Shown here: positions 9,945 through 20,628 of the stretch, in pieces
Position numbering within the stretch: position 1 is the stretch's first letter
Layout of the letters: the number at the start of each line of letters is the position of its first letter
Assembly: GCF_025245835.1 (NCBI RefSeq)
Contig: NZ_JAOBWS010000006.1
Coordinates: 168,557-232,556, forward strand
Length of the DNA: 64,000 nt
DNA from: Rheinheimera sp. 4Y26
Lineage (GTDB): Bacteria; Pseudomonadota; Gammaproteobacteria; Enterobacterales; Alteromonadaceae
Direction of reading: 5' to 3'
Translations under genes and position numbers: made by a program
The notes under the pieces: generated by a model
Database searches by the model: none
The model's input: only the letters and a program-made list of their open reading frames with translations
What the model was told of the DNA's origin: nothing

Positions 9945-10224
9945 GATTAAGCAGCAAGGTGCAACAGTCGAGTTCAGCGGTGAGCTGAACTGCAACACTG
10001 TGGTTAAACACTGGCCCTTTAAACTGCTGGACACCTTGCCGAAGCAGGCAGAATTTAATCTCGGTCAGCTGCGTCATGTTGACACTGCTGGTTTAGCCTG
10101 GTTGTTACAACAGCTGGCGCAGGCCAACAAAAAAGGCATAGTGCTGCGTTTTACACAAATGCCAACCCAGCTGCGTAATCTGGCTGCGGTCAGTGATGTG
10201 TTACCACTTTTGCCAACAGACTAG
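9937..10224 (+). CDS. mlaB: STAS-domain protein MlaB
   Basis: 95-aa STAS-domain protein, the cytoplasmic accessory subunit that stabilises MlaF dimers. The segment FNLGQLRHVDTAGLAWLLQQL matches the STAS helix with the conserved D-T/S-A-G turn. The start at 9937 (MLEIKQQG) overlaps the mlaC stop by 8 nt; the longer in-frame reading within mlaC is not used. Completes mlaFEDCB. Confidence 0.92.
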   Translation: MLEIKQQGATVEFSGELNCNTVVKHWPFKLLDTLPKQAEFNLGQLRHVDTAGLAWLLQQLAQANKKGIVLRFTQMPTQLRNLAAVSDVLPLLPTD

Positions 10225-10400
10225 CTGAAATCGCTGCTGAGTCAGGCTATAATGCCGCCCTTAGCAGTCACTGAAGATATGCTTCTCTGATAAATTCTGA
10301 CAACCCGGCATTGCCGGGTTGTTGTTCTATATACGGCCAGCTCGTTGTGATATGCAAATGCGGATGGCCGGATGACTTTTGCCGATTGGTGGGTAGCCTG

Positions 10401-10658
10401 ATGGACATTAAACAAATTGAACAACGCTTAACCGAACAACTAAATCTGGTTGAGGTGTATGTCAGTGCTGATGGCAGTCATTATGCAGTGACCGCGGTGG
10501 GTGAATGTTTTGACGGCTTAAGCCGGGTCAAACAACAACAACTGGTGTACGCACCGCTGATGGCTGAAATTGCCGATGGTTCTATTCATGCCTTATCCAT
10601 CAAAGCCTTCACGCCAACGCAATGGCGTCGTGAAAAACTTCTTAATCCTCCGGTGTAA
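10401..10658 (+). CDS. ibaG: BolA-family protein IbaG
   Basis: 85-aa BolA-like protein, closest to IbaG (YrbA). It carries VYVSADGSHYAVTAVGECFDG, with the His of the BolA metal/Fe-S ligand region, and the C-terminal HALSIKAFTPTQW motif. BolA proteins with monothiol glutaredoxins handle Fe-S clusters; ibaG is conserved between mla genes and murA. The ATG at 10401 is chosen by alignment with the family start (MDIKQIEQRL). murA begins 6 bp downstream. Confidence 0.93.
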   Translation: MDIKQIEQRLTEQLNLVEVYVSADGSHYAVTAVGECFDGLSRVKQQQLVYAPLMAEIADGSIHALSIKAFTPTQWRREKLLNPPV

Positions 10659-11927
<1,269 letters not shown>

Positions 11928-11940
11928 GCTGCTTGTGTAA

Positions 11941-11972
11941 AAATAAACCCGCCATTTGGCGGGTTTATTTTT
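11941..11972 (+). terminator. Rho-independent terminator after murA
   Basis: Stem AAATAAACCCGCC / GGCGGGTTTATTT around an ATTT loop, followed by a T tract. The A-rich 5' arm would let it work in both directions, but degS on the other strand is a further 130 bp away. Confidence 0.9.
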
Positions 11973-12098
11973 TATAAAACGAAGTCAGGTTTTCTAACGG
12001 TTACAAGTTTGGCGTCGGGCTGCTGTCGATCCATTCACACTAAGGTGTGCCGCAGCGGAGCAGTGCAATTCGGTTTCAGTATGCCTGCACAAGCTGTA

Positions 12099-13223
12099 TT
12101 AGTCGGTATCGCTTCTTACACCAATACGGGTTGGGATCAACATCCGTTCGCCGCGGCGTTCAATCAGAATTTGTACTTGGGTGTCAGGTGCAGCTTCTGC
12201 AACTAAATCAAGCGCCTGACCGACGCTGGTTAAGGTTACGCCGGCCATTTCCAGCAAAATATCATCAGCTTGTAAACCTGAAACAGCAGCAGGGCCAAAA
12301 GCGTCCACTTCGGTAATTTTCATGCCATAAAAATGCTGGGCTGTGGACACCTGCCGTTCGCCGGCTGAATTGATCACAGGTTCGCCACTTAACCCCAGAT
12401 AACCGCGCACCACCCGGCCATGTTTAATCAGTTTTTCCATGACGGTATGGGCCAGTTTATAAGGTACGGCAAAAAAGATGCCCTGAACTTCGAGATTGCG
12501 CTGACGCTGGAAAGCAGCGGTGTTAATGCCAACCAGCACGCCATTGCTGTTAACCAGGGCGCCACCAGAGTTACCGGCGTTAATGGCTGCGTCCATTTGC
12601 ATGAAGTCGGTGTAAGTGTTGGTGCTGAGGCCAGCACGGCCCGTGGCACTGATAATGCCCTGAGTAATAGACTGACCTAAATTCAGCGGGTTACCTATAG
12701 CAAGCACCAAATCACCCACCTGAGGTTCCAGATTCGGTTGTTGTGGGATCACTGGCAGATCGGTGGCCTGCACATATAACACGGCGAGGTCGGTCATGCG
12801 ATCCTGACCAATCAGAATGGCTTCAAGCTGGCGTCCGTCCTGCAGCGCAACCACAATTTGGTCAGCACCATTGACCACATGGTAGTTGGTTAGAATATAA
12901 CCATCGGCACGCATGATCACACCTGAGCCTAAAGACTGATTCTGAATAATACGGCGCTGGTAAGAGCGGGGGTCTTGTTGAGTGCTGACGGTATAAACAT
13001 TCACCACTGAAGGGGCTGCAGCCCTGACGGCTCTGGCATAAGAAATTGCTGCAGGTTCTGCTTCATGGTTACTGAATAACTGGCTGAGTTGAAACTGACC
13101 GTTTTGTTGGAAAAACAACAGCCATAACAGCGCGAGCGCCAGGCCATACGCTATGCTTTTTATAATAAAAATCAATTGTTTAGCCACGGTTTGTATCAAT
13201 GCCAGCCAAAGTGGTATCAGCAT
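12099..13223 (-). CDS. degS: Inner-membrane serine endoprotease DegS
   Basis: About 374-aa HtrA-family protease with one N-terminal membrane anchor (IIKSIAYGLALALLWLLFF), a trypsin-like domain and one PDZ domain. Triad: His in LTNYHVVNG, Asp in RMTDLAVL and Ser in NAGNSGGAL. DegS senses misfolded porins via its PDZ domain and starts RseA cleavage to free sigma-E. The ATG at 13223 or the GTG at 13187 are both possible; the latter gives a length nearer 360. Single PDZ and membrane anchor separate it from DegQ next door. Confidence 0.92.
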   Translation of the reverse strand: MLIPLWLALIQTVAKQLIFIIKSIAYGLALALLWLLFFQQNGQFQLSQLFSNHEAEPAAISYARAVRAAAPSVVNVYTVSTQQDPRSYQRRIIQNQSLGSGVIMRADGYILTNYHVVNGADQIVVALQDGRQLEAILIGQDRMTDLAVLYVQATDLPVIPQQPNLEPQVGDLVLAIGNPLNLGQSITQGIISATGRAGLSTNTYTDFMQMDAAINAGNSGGALVNSNGVLVGINTAAFQRQRNLEVQGIFFAVPYKLAHTVMEKLIKHGRVVRGYLGLSGEPVINSAGERQVSTAQHFYGMKITEVDAFGPAAVSGLQADDILLEMAGVTLTSVGQALDLVAEAAPDTQVQILIERRGERMLIPTRIGVRSDTD

Positions 13224-13261
13224 AACATTGTTCGGGGGCAAGCTGTAGCAGAAAAAAGTAA

Positions 13262-13304
13262 CGAAAAACAAACAACAAGGCCGCAGTCCGGAAAGACTGC
13301 GGCC
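13262..13304 (-). terminator. Rho-independent terminator after degQ
   Basis: Perfect 10-bp stem GGCCGCAGTC (13279-13288) / GACTGCGGCC (13295-13304). Read on the minus strand it is followed by a T-rich run, directly after the degQ stop. Confidence 0.88.
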
Positions 13305-13324
13305 TGCAGAGCATATAAAACGGC

Positions 13325-14686
13325 TTAGCGGATCAGCACATAATAAACGCTGTCTTCGCGTTGTACCTGCAGGGCAATGACGCCCTGGGCTTTACTCAGC
13401 ACTTCCCGAAGTTCAGCAACAGTGTCCACTTTGGTGCGGGCCACGCCAATAATCACATCGCCTTTTTGCAGACCAAGCCGTGCAGCAGGCGAGCCATTGG
13501 CCACCTCAGAAATCATCACACCCGGTGTGCCATCAGCAGTTTTGCCGTTGGCAAAGTTGGCACCGGCCAGCATTTCATGCAAGTTACCCGCAGTGACATT
13601 GGCCTGATCGGCCGCTGACAGTTTTACTGAGACATCCAGCTGCTTATCTTCACGCAGAAGGCCAAGTTTTACCGATTTACCTACACCTAAAGTACCCACT
13701 TTGGCGCGCAGTTCAGACATGGACGAAATGGTTTTACCGTTGAGGCTGACAATGACGTCACCGGACTTGATGCCTGCTTTATCGGCACCACTGTCTGGCG
13801 TAACCCGGCCAACAAAAACCCCTTTGGATGATTTTACTTTCATCGCTTTGGCGAGCTCGGCATTCAGATCATTACCTTCAATGCCCAGCACACCCCGTTT
13901 AACTTCACCGTATTCAATAATTTGACTGACCAGGTTATTCATCATGGTGGATGGAATGGCAAAACCTATACCGATATTGCCGCCATTCGGGCCCAGAATA
14001 GCGGTGTTAATACCTATCAGCTCGCCTCTGAGGTTCACCAGGGCGCCACCAGAGTTGCCACTGTTGATCGCAGCATCGGTTTGAATGAAATCTTCATATT
14101 TTTCAATATTTAAACCGCCACGACCCAGAGCGCTGACAATACCGGAAGTGACTGTCTGGCCTAAACCAAAGGGGTTACCGATGGCGACGGTAAAGTCACC
14201 AACACGCAGATTGTCTGAATCTGCAATTTTAATGGCAGTCAGGTTGTCAGCTTTAATCTGTAACAGCGCGATATCACTGTCCGGATCTTCGCCGATCTTT
14301 TTTGCTTCGAAGGTCCGGCCATCAGTCAGGGTCACCTGAATTTCACTGGCCTGATTAATGACATGAGAGTTGGTCACCACATAACCTTTGGCAGCGTCAA
14401 TAATCACGCCCGATCCCAGACCGCGGAAAGGCTGTTCACGACGCAGTTCATTCTGACCAAAAAATTGCTGGAAGGCGTCCGGCAGACGTTGCCGCACTTC
14501 ACGGTTACCAGCTACGTTAATATTCACAACGGCTGGTGTTACTTTTTCCAGCATTGGTGCCAGGCTTGGCATTTGTTCACCGGATTCGGCGCCAAAAAAT
14601 GGTAATTTAGCAGAGACCGGCAGAGGATTTGTCAACAGGAAGGCAGCCAGCACGCTGGCGGTGACAACAGATAACTTCATTTTCAT
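13325..14686 (-). CDS. degQ: Periplasmic serine protease DegQ/DegP
   Basis: 453-aa HtrA protease with a signal peptide (residues about 1-26), a trypsin-like domain and two PDZ domains. Triad: His in VTNSHVINQ, Asp in DPDSDIALL and Ser in NSGNSGGAL. It is a periplasmic quality-control protease/chaperone. Pairing with degS, and a short Q-linker without the long DegP LA loop, favour DegQ. A second Met two codons later is an equally plausible start. Its own terminator separates it from degS. Confidence 0.92.
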   Translation of the reverse strand: MKMKLSVVTASVLAAFLLTNPLPVSAKLPFFGAESGEQMPSLAPMLEKVTPAVVNINVAGNREVRQRLPDAFQQFFGQNELRREQPFRGLGSGVIIDAAKGYVVTNSHVINQASEIQVTLTDGRTFEAKKIGEDPDSDIALLQIKADNLTAIKIADSDNLRVGDFTVAIGNPFGLGQTVTSGIVSALGRGGLNIEKYEDFIQTDAAINSGNSGGALVNLRGELIGINTAILGPNGGNIGIGFAIPSTMMNNLVSQIIEYGEVKRGVLGIEGNDLNAELAKAMKVKSSKGVFVGRVTPDSGADKAGIKSGDVIVSLNGKTISSMSELRAKVGTLGVGKSVKLGLLREDKQLDVSVKLSAADQANVTAGNLHEMLAGANFANGKTADGTPGVMISEVANGSPAARLGLQKGDVIIGVARTKVDTVAELREVLSKAQGVIALQVQREDSVYYVLIR

Positions 14687-14744
14687 TTGGGGTTTGTCTC
14701 CATGGGAACACTGCCTCTAGAGACTCACCCCAATAAAAAAAGTT

Positions 14745-15200
14745 TCAGACTTCAGATTTTTTTTCTGTCGGGAAAGTTTTTAATATACCGCTGGAATGCC
14801 CCGCATAATCAAGCGGTTGCTCAGTGCGAACTTCAGCTTTTCTGCGGCGTTTCTCGTCGATTTGGTCAATAGATAACCGGATCTGTTCAGCAGTATCTGT
14901 CGATAAATAGTTCAGTTCAGTGTTTTCGCTATAACCAGGGCGCTGAATCAGCTGCATCTTGGTTCTGGCCATGTGGCGGGCAATTTTTTCATAATTGTCC
15001 TGCAACTGCGCCATAAGCTGATGGGTGGTATCCAGATGGTGCGAAACGTCGTTGCGGTATTTCTGTAATTGCTGGCGGCTTTCATCCAGCTCCAGCTGTA
15101 ATTTATGCTGATTAAACTGGCGTAAACTGAAAAGACGGGCGGCTACTGCACCTGCCACCAAACCTGCGGCAAACCAGATCAATGCCATAGATAAACTCAT
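14745..15200 (-). CDS. zapG: Cell division/envelope protein ZapG (YhcB, DUF1043)
   Basis: 151-aa bitopic protein: N-terminal transmembrane helix (residues about 5-22), then a long coiled coil (FNQHKLQLELDESRQQLQKY onwards) and a polar tail with NYLSTDTAEQI. This is the YhcB/DUF1043 architecture, linked to coordination of division and peptidoglycan synthesis. It sits divergently next to zapE and upstream of degQ, the usual zapG-degQ-degS neighbourhood. Confidence 0.9.
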   Translation of the reverse strand: MSLSMALIWFAAGLVAGAVAARLFSLRQFNQHKLQLELDESRQQLQKYRNDVSHHLDTTHQLMAQLQDNYEKIARHMARTKMQLIQRPGYSENTELNYLSTDTAEQIRLSIDQIDEKRRRKAEVRTEQPLDYAGHSSGILKTFPTEKKSEV

Positions 15201-15307
15201 ACAAACTCCTGAAAACTGCTCAAATCTTTTCTAGTGTAACCTAACTTGTTAAACACAGTGGTAAGGCGTGTTACTATACCAGCTAATTTTAATCGTCTGA
15301 ATGGCCA

Positions 15308-16420
15308 ATGCCGTCTGCAGTTCATACCATGACACCACAGCAAAAGTATCAGCTTGATTTACAGCGCCCGGATTTTCATTTTGATGCGGCTCAGCAAGAT
15401 GCCGTAACTCAGTTGCAAAGGTTGTATGACGATTTTTGCCAGCTGCAGCCGGTCAAAGCCACATTCTGGCAAAAGCTAACCGGCAAACAGCCACAGCAAC
15501 AGCCGCTACGCGGTTTATATTTCTGGGGTGGGGTTGGCCGCGGCAAAACTTATCTGGTGGACACTTTTTTTGATTGCCTGCCAACGGAGCGAAAATTACG
15601 TATTCACTTTCACCGTTTTATGCACAAAGTGCATGAAGATTTGGCGGAATTGGCCGGTCAGCCCAATCCACTGGAACTGGTGGCCGACCGTTTTAAAGCG
15701 CAAACCGACATCTTGTGTTTTGACGAGTTTTTTGTCTCCGATATTACCGATGCGATGATTCTGGGCACCCTGATGCAGGCGCTTTTTGCCCGTGGTATCA
15801 CGCTGGTCGCTACGTCCAATATTGAACCTGATGGTCTTTATAAAAATGGTTTGCAACGGGCGCGTTTTTTACCGGCCATTGCACTCATTAAACAGCACAC
15901 GGAAATCGTCAATGTCGACAGCGGTATCGACTATCGCCTGCGGACTTTAACTCAAGCCGAAATTTACCATTCACCGCTTGATCAGGCAGCTCAGGACAAT
16001 TTGCTGAGTTATTTTAATGCGTTATCGCTGGAGCCACGCCAGCAGCATGCGGTGATTGAAATAGCGCACCGTAAATTACAAACCTGCTGGGAAGCTGAAG
16101 GTGTAGTGTGGTTTGAATTTAGTGAGCTGTGTGAGTCAGCCCGCAGTCAGTATGACTATATGGAACTCAGTAAAATTTATCACACTGTGCTGCTGGCCAA
16201 TGTCCGGGTGATGGGGCAAAGCAACGATGATGTAGCGCGGCGCTTTATTGCTCTGGTGGATGAGTTTTACGAGCGCAAAGTCAAACTGATTATTTCTGCC
16301 GAAGTGCCGATGGAGCAACTGTACAGTCAGGGTATTTTATCCTTTGAATTTAAACGCTGTTTAAGCCGGTTGCAGGAAATGCAGTCGCACGATTATCTGG
16401 CGTTGGCGCATTTGCCATAA
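15308..16420 (+). CDS. zapE: Cell division ATPase ZapE
   Basis: 370-aa AFG1/ZapE-family AAA-like ATPase. Walker A is WGGVGRGKT (about residues 75-83), Walker B is ILCFDEFFVSD and the C-terminal box is EARRF-like (VARRFIALVDEFYERKVKL). ZapE interacts with FtsZ and destabilises filaments with ATP. It lies just upstream of rplM-rpsI, the standard ZapE position. A second ATG at 15329 is possible. A divergent paralogue is found at 27159-28271. Confidence 0.95.
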   Translation: MPSAVHTMTPQQKYQLDLQRPDFHFDAAQQDAVTQLQRLYDDFCQLQPVKATFWQKLTGKQPQQQPLRGLYFWGGVGRGKTYLVDTFFDCLPTERKLRIHFHRFMHKVHEDLAELAGQPNPLELVADRFKAQTDILCFDEFFVSDITDAMILGTLMQALFARGITLVATSNIEPDGLYKNGLQRARFLPAIALIKQHTEIVNVDSGIDYRLRTLTQAEIYHSPLDQAAQDNLLSYFNALSLEPRQQHAVIEIAHRKLQTCWEAEGVVWFEFSELCESARSQYDYMELSKIYHTVLLANVRVMGQSNDDVARRFIALVDEFYERKVKLIISAEVPMEQLYSQGILSFEFKRCLSRLQEMQSHDYLALAHLP

Positions 16421-16529
16421 CGCTTTTGCTGACGTGCGCCGCAAGCTGATTTTTTTCGAAAAAAAGCTGTTATTTGCCATTGGTTAATATATAATCCGCG
16501 GCCGGCCCACGTTACAGCCTGAATCTGCC

Positions 16530-16628
16530 GTAGCCTGGCAGTTTGATGAACTCGAAGGGGTTCGATAAACGACATAATCTTTGCCCGAAGGTTATGTGAG
16601 GTGTAACTGATAATTTTTGGATAGTTTG
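16530..16628 (+). promoter_or_regulatory. Structured leader of rplM-rpsI mRNA
   Basis: The 5' region holds a 10-bp hairpin (ACATAATCTT 16572-16581 / AAGGTTATGT 16588-16597, loop TGCCCG, one G-U pair) and a smaller one at 16548-16563. L13 is known to repress its own operon through the mRNA leader in E. coli; these hairpins are candidates for that site by position only. Confidence 0.5.
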
Positions 16629-17057
16629 ATGAAAACTTTTACTGCTAAACCAGAAAGCGTAACTCGCGACTGGTATGTTGTTGATGCTGCAGGTAAAACC
16701 CTGGGTCGTATCGCAACTGAAATCGCTCTTCGTTTACGCGGAAAGCACAAGCCAGAATACACGCCACACGTTGACACCGGCGACTACATCATCGTAGTTA
16801 ACGCTGACAAAGTGACTGTAACTGGCAACAAAGCGAAAAACAAAAAGTACTACTCTCACTCTGGTTTCCCAGGTGGCATCAAAGAAATCACTTTCGAGAA
16901 GCTGCTGGAAAAGAAACCTGAGATGGTACTTGAGACTGCGATCAAAGGCATGCTGCCAAAGGGTCCACTGGGTCGCGCTATGTTCCGTAAGTTGAAAGTG
17001 TATGCAGGCGCCGAGCATCAGCACGCTGCCCAGCAACCACAAGTTTTAGACATCTAA
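16629..17057 (+). CDS. rplM: 50S ribosomal protein L13
   Basis: 142-aa uL13, an early-assembly 50S protein. It contains the signature [20 protein letters not shown] and the C-terminal [19 protein letters not shown]. The ATG at 16629 is the family start ([11 protein letters not shown]); an in-frame TTG 12 bp upstream is not needed. rpsI follows after 15 bp. Codon use is strongly biased, as expected for a highly expressed gene. Confidence 0.98.
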   Translation: MKTFTAKPESVTRDWYVVDAAGKTLGRIATEIALRLRGKHKPEYTPHVDTGDYIIVVNADKVTVTGNKAKNKKYYSHSGFPGGIKEITFEKLLEKKPEMVLETAIKGMLPKGPLGRAMFRKLKVYAGAEHQHAAQQPQVLDI

Positions 17058-17072
17058 GCGGAGCATATCGAT

Positions 17073-17465
17073 ATGGCACAGAATCAATATTACGGTACTG
17101 GTCGTCGTAAGACCTCTACAGCACGTGTATTCCTGAAAGCGGGCGCTGGTAACATCGTTATCAACCAACGCACTATCACTGAATACTTCGGTCGTGAAAC
17201 TGCTCGTATGGTTGTGATGCAACCATTAGAGTTAGTTGAAATGGTTGGCAAGTTTGACATGTACATCACTGTTAAAGGTGGTGGTATTTCTGGTCAGGCC
17301 GGTGCTATCCGTCACGGTATCACCCGTGCATTAATGGAGTTCGACGAAACTCTGCGTCCAGCACTGCGTAAAGCCGGTTTCGTAACCCGCGATGCGCGTC
17401 AGGTTGAACGTAAGAAAGTCGGTCTGCATAAAGCCCGTAAACGTCCACAGTACTCAAAACGTTAA
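17073..17465 (+). CDS. rpsI: 30S ribosomal protein S9
   Basis: 130-aa uS9. It has the N-terminal [15 protein letters not shown] and the C-terminal [17 protein letters not shown], whose terminal Lys-Arg tail reaches the P-site tRNA. Usual length and the usual rplM-rpsI pair, ended by a strong terminator 20 bp downstream. Confidence 0.98.
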   Translation: MAQNQYYGTGRRKTSTARVFLKAGAGNIVINQRTITEYFGRETARMVVMQPLELVEMVGKFDMYITVKGGGISGQAGAIRHGITRALMEFDETLRPALRKAGFVTRDARQVERKKVGLHKARKRPQYSKR

Positions 17466-17482
17466 TTCGTTTTTACTGTTGC

Positions 17483-17511
17483 AAAAAACCCGGCCTGTGC
17501 CGGGTTTTTTT
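17483..17511 (+). terminator. Rho-independent terminator after rpsI
   Basis: AAAAAACCCGGC, loop CTGT, GCCGGGTTTTTTT: an 8-plus bp GC stem followed by seven T. Confidence 0.93.
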
Positions 17512-17956
17512 ATGGTTTGTTGCCACAGTTCTGGCGGGATAGCCAGTTGCTGCCGGCCCTGTTTTTATCAACCAATTCACTCAGTTTTGATGCAGCTGGT
17601 TCTTTTGCTATGCCCATTTGCTGATTGTGAATAACATTCGCCGCATCTGATTGATTTCCCACTAAAGTCTTTGCTCATTTTTCACAAGCTGCTGCTATAG
17701 TTTGACGTTATGCCAGAAGTAACAAGGGGTTTGGGCGTTACTTTTTTGTAAAAATGCCGATGCTGGTTGCCAACCTTGTGCCGGATCAAACAAAAGCAAA
17801 AAAAATAGTCCTGGTGGAGCCAATAGATTCAGCCTAAATCCTTGTATCAGGCAGGGCTTTTCATTATGATCCGCCGTATTTTTCAACTTATAATAATCGC
17901 TGAAATTCAGCCGCTTAAATCGTGCAAAATTTAAGCGTTAACGTGGAGATGAGTGG
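17512..17956 (+). promoter_or_regulatory. Upstream region of petABC, no gene seen
   Basis: 445 bp with no supported gene. It must carry the petABC promoter. A weak TTGCTC (17671) and TATAGT (17696) pair has a 19-bp spacer, longer than ideal. No repeat or operator stands out. Confidence 0.4.
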
Positions 17957-18547
17957 ATGAGCAATGCGCCAGTCGATCATGGTCGCCGTCGCTTCCTCAC
18001 TATCGCAACCTCAGTTGTAGGTGGCGTTGGTGCAGTTGGAGCAGCCGTTCCCTTTATTGCGTCCTGGAACCCGAGTGAAAAAGCCAAACAAGCTGGTGCT
18101 GCTGTCACAGCAAACATCGGCAAACTCGAGCCAGGTCAGTTAATTCGGGTGGAATGGCGCGGTAAACCGGTTTGGGTTGTAAAACGTACCCCGGAAATGC
18201 TGGAAACCTTATCTAAGGTTGAAGGCCAGTTAAGAGACCCTGCTTCAGAAGAAGAACAACAACCGGCTTATGCCAAAAACCAGCATCGCTCGAAAAAGCC
18301 TGAAATTTTTGTGGCTGTTGGTATCTGTACCCACTTAGGTTGTTCTCCAACTTATAAAATGAGTGACTTCGACGCTCATGTTGAAGGTATCGCATCTGGT
18401 TTCTTCTGTCCTTGCCATGGTTCTACCTACGATATGGCAGGTCGGGTGTTCTCCGGCGTTCCGGCACCAAAAAACCTGATGATCCCACCATATATGTTCA
18501 TTGATGACACGACAGTGATCATCGGTGCTGACGAGGGGACTGCCTGA
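17957..18547 (+). CDS. petA: Ubiquinol-cytochrome c reductase Rieske Fe-S subunit
   Basis: 196-aa Rieske protein of the bc1 complex. The N-terminus has a twin-arginine-like [15 protein letters not shown] and one membrane helix, so Tat export is likely. The 2Fe-2S ligands are in CTHLGC (box I) and CPCHGS (box II). It passes electrons from quinol to cytochrome c1. Its stop overlaps the petB start as TGATG. Confidence 0.97.
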   Translation: MSNAPVDHGRRRFLTIATSVVGGVGAVGAAVPFIASWNPSEKAKQAGAAVTANIGKLEPGQLIRVEWRGKPVWVVKRTPEMLETLSKVEGQLRDPASEEEQQPAYAKNQHRSKKPEIFVAVGICTHLGCSPTYKMSDFDAHVEGIASGFFCPCHGSTYDMAGRVFSGVPAPKNLMIPPYMFIDDTTVIIGADEGTA

Positions 18548-19821
18548 TGTTTAAAAATTTCATGAACTGGATCGAATACCGTATGCCATTTATGGAGAAG
18601 ATGAATCTCCATGTAATGCAGTATCCGGCGCCAAAAAACTTTAACTTTTGGTACTTCTTTGGCTCATTAGCCATGTTAGTGCTGGTAAACCAGATCCTGA
18701 CCGGTATCTGGTTAACAATGAACTTCGAACCTTCAGCTGAACGTGCTTTTGCGTCCGTTGAATATATTATGCGTGACGTCGACTACGGTTGGTTGTTGCG
18801 TTATATGCACTCCACCGGTGCTTCGGCATTCTTTGTGGTGGTGTACCTGCACATGCTGCGCGGCATGATGTATGGTTCTTATCAGAAACCACGGGAACTG
18901 CTGTGGATCTTCGGTATGCTGATTTTCCTGGTGTTAATGGCTGAAGCCTTTATGGGTTATTTGCTGCCATGGGGTCAGATGTCGTTCTGGGGTGCACAGG
19001 TAATTATCTCTATCTTCGGTGTTATCCCAGGCATTGGTGATGATTTAACGCTGTGGATCCGTGGTGACTACGTGATTTCAGGCGCTACCTTAAACCGTTT
19101 CTTTGCTCTGCATGTTATTGCACTGCCACTGGTATTAGTGATTCTGGTGTTCCTACACATTATTGCGCTGCATGAAGTGGGCTCAAACAACCCTGATGGT
19201 ATCGATGTAAAACGTCCAAATGACGGCACTAAAATCGATAACAACGTGTCAGACAAATTTACTTTCCACGAATATTTCACCAAAGGTGGCAAAAAAATCA
19301 TTGTTGACGCTATTCCTTTCCACCCGTATTACACGGTGAAAGATATCGTTGGTGTGGTGGGTTTCCTGTTAGTGTTCTGTGCGGTTATTTTCTTTGCCCC
19401 TGAGGGTGGTGGCTTTTTCCTGGAACCGCCAAACTTTGAACCGGCAAACCCGATGAAAACCCCGGATCACATTGCACCTGTATGGTACTTCACACCATTC
19501 TACGCCATCCTGCGTGCTGTTCCTGATCAGCTGTTTGGTGCCATTTTTATGTTCCTGGCCATTATCTTCCTGGCGCTGCTGCCGTGGTTAGACCGTTGCC
19601 CGGTGCGTTCAGTGCGCTACCGCAGCACATTCCATAAATGGAATCTGGTGAATTTCTGCGTCAGTTTTGTTGTATTAGGTGTATTAGGTGTACTGCCAGC
19701 AACTCCAACCTATACGCTGATAGCTCAAATTGCTTCGTTTACTTATTTTGCGTTCTTCGGTTTGCTGTGGTTATACAGTAAAAATGAAAAAACCAAGCCA
19801 CTGCCTGTGAGGTTATCATAA
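18547..19821 (+). CDS. petB: Cytochrome b of the bc1 complex
   Basis: 424-aa full-length cytochrome b (b6 and subunit IV parts in one chain) with eight or more transmembrane segments. Haem-ligating His residues lie in RYMHSTGASAFF...HMLRG and in FFALHVIALPL...HIIALHE; the Qo PEW-type motif appears here as PVWYF with preceding DHIAP. Starts on the last base of the petA stop and overlaps petC as TAATG. Confidence 0.97.
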   Translation: MFKNFMNWIEYRMPFMEKMNLHVMQYPAPKNFNFWYFFGSLAMLVLVNQILTGIWLTMNFEPSAERAFASVEYIMRDVDYGWLLRYMHSTGASAFFVVVYLHMLRGMMYGSYQKPRELLWIFGMLIFLVLMAEAFMGYLLPWGQMSFWGAQVIISIFGVIPGIGDDLTLWIRGDYVISGATLNRFFALHVIALPLVLVILVFLHIIALHEVGSNNPDGIDVKRPNDGTKIDNNVSDKFTFHEYFTKGGKKIIVDAIPFHPYYTVKDIVGVVGFLLVFCAVIFFAPEGGGFFLEPPNFEPANPMKTPDHIAPVWYFTPFYAILRAVPDQLFGAIFMFLAIIFLALLPWLDRCPVRSVRYRSTFHKWNLVNFCVSFVVLGVLGVLPATPTYTLIAQIASFTYFAFFGLLWLYSKNEKTKPLPVRLS

Positions 19822-20561
19822 TGCTGAAACAGTTATTGTCAGTACTGGCACTGGTTGCATCATCTGCTGCATTAGCAGCAGGTGGTCCTGCTGTTCATCT
19901 GGATAAAGCACCTATCGATCTGCATGACAAAGAGTCGTTGCAGCGTGGTGCCAAGATGTTCCAGAACTACTGTCTGGGTTGCCACCAGATGGAATATCAG
20001 CGTTACTCCCGTACTTTCCGCGATCTGGGTATTCCGGACGAAGTGGGTATGAAGGAGCTGGCTTTTACCGCTAATAAAGTAGGTGACTACATTAAAAACG
20101 CGGCGCCAAAAGCTGATCTGGCCAAATGGTTTGGTGCTCCACCGCCGGATTTAACCAACGTAGCCCGTGTGCGTGGCCCGGACTGGCTGTACACCTATTT
20201 ACGGTCGTTTTATGCTGATCCAACACGTCCATTCGGCGTGAACAATGACGTGTTCCCGTTGGTTGGTATGCCGCACGTACTGCAGGAGCTGCAGGGTGTG
20301 CCTTATAAAAAGCATGAAACCCGTCTGGTGGATGGTGTATCTCAGGAAGTTTATGTTGGTATTGTGACCGACGGTTCCGGTGAGCTGAGCACAGAAGAAT
20401 ACGACCGTGCTGTGGCCGATCTGGTGAACTATCTGGAATACACTGGTGAACCTTCCAAGCTGGAATCTCATAGCCTCGGTATTAAAGTGATGATCTTCTT
20501 ACTTATTTTCTTCGTGCTGGCGTTCCTGCTGAAGAAAGAGTACTGGAAAGACGTTCACTGA
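19821..20561 (+). CDS. petC: Cytochrome c1 of the bc1 complex
   Basis: 246-aa cytochrome c1: signal peptide (about residues 1-20), haem c site CLGCHQ at about residues 52-57, axial Met region (VGMPHVL) and a C-terminal transmembrane anchor (IKVMIFLLIFFVLAFLL). It delivers electrons to soluble cytochrome c, which implies a cytochrome c oxidase elsewhere. Last gene of petABC. Confidence 0.96.
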   Translation: MLKQLLSVLALVASSAALAAGGPAVHLDKAPIDLHDKESLQRGAKMFQNYCLGCHQMEYQRYSRTFRDLGIPDEVGMKELAFTANKVGDYIKNAAPKADLAKWFGAPPPDLTNVARVRGPDWLYTYLRSFYADPTRPFGVNNDVFPLVGMPHVLQELQGVPYKKHETRLVDGVSQEVYVGIVTDGSGELSTEEYDRAVADLVNYLEYTGEPSKLESHSLGIKVMIFLLIFFVLAFLLKKEYWKDVH

Positions 20562-20582
20562 GTCAGTCACACTGACAAATAA

Positions 20583-20602
20583 GGGGCCTGGTGGCCCCTT
20601 TG
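20583..20602 (+). terminator. Terminator-like hairpin after petC
   Basis: GGGGCC, loop TGGT, GGCCCC, then TTTGCCGTTTT. The stem is strong but the T tract is broken, and sspA begins 27 bp later, so read-through is likely. Confidence 0.6.
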
Positions 20603-20628
20603 CCGTTTTAAATTTACCGGAGGAATTC

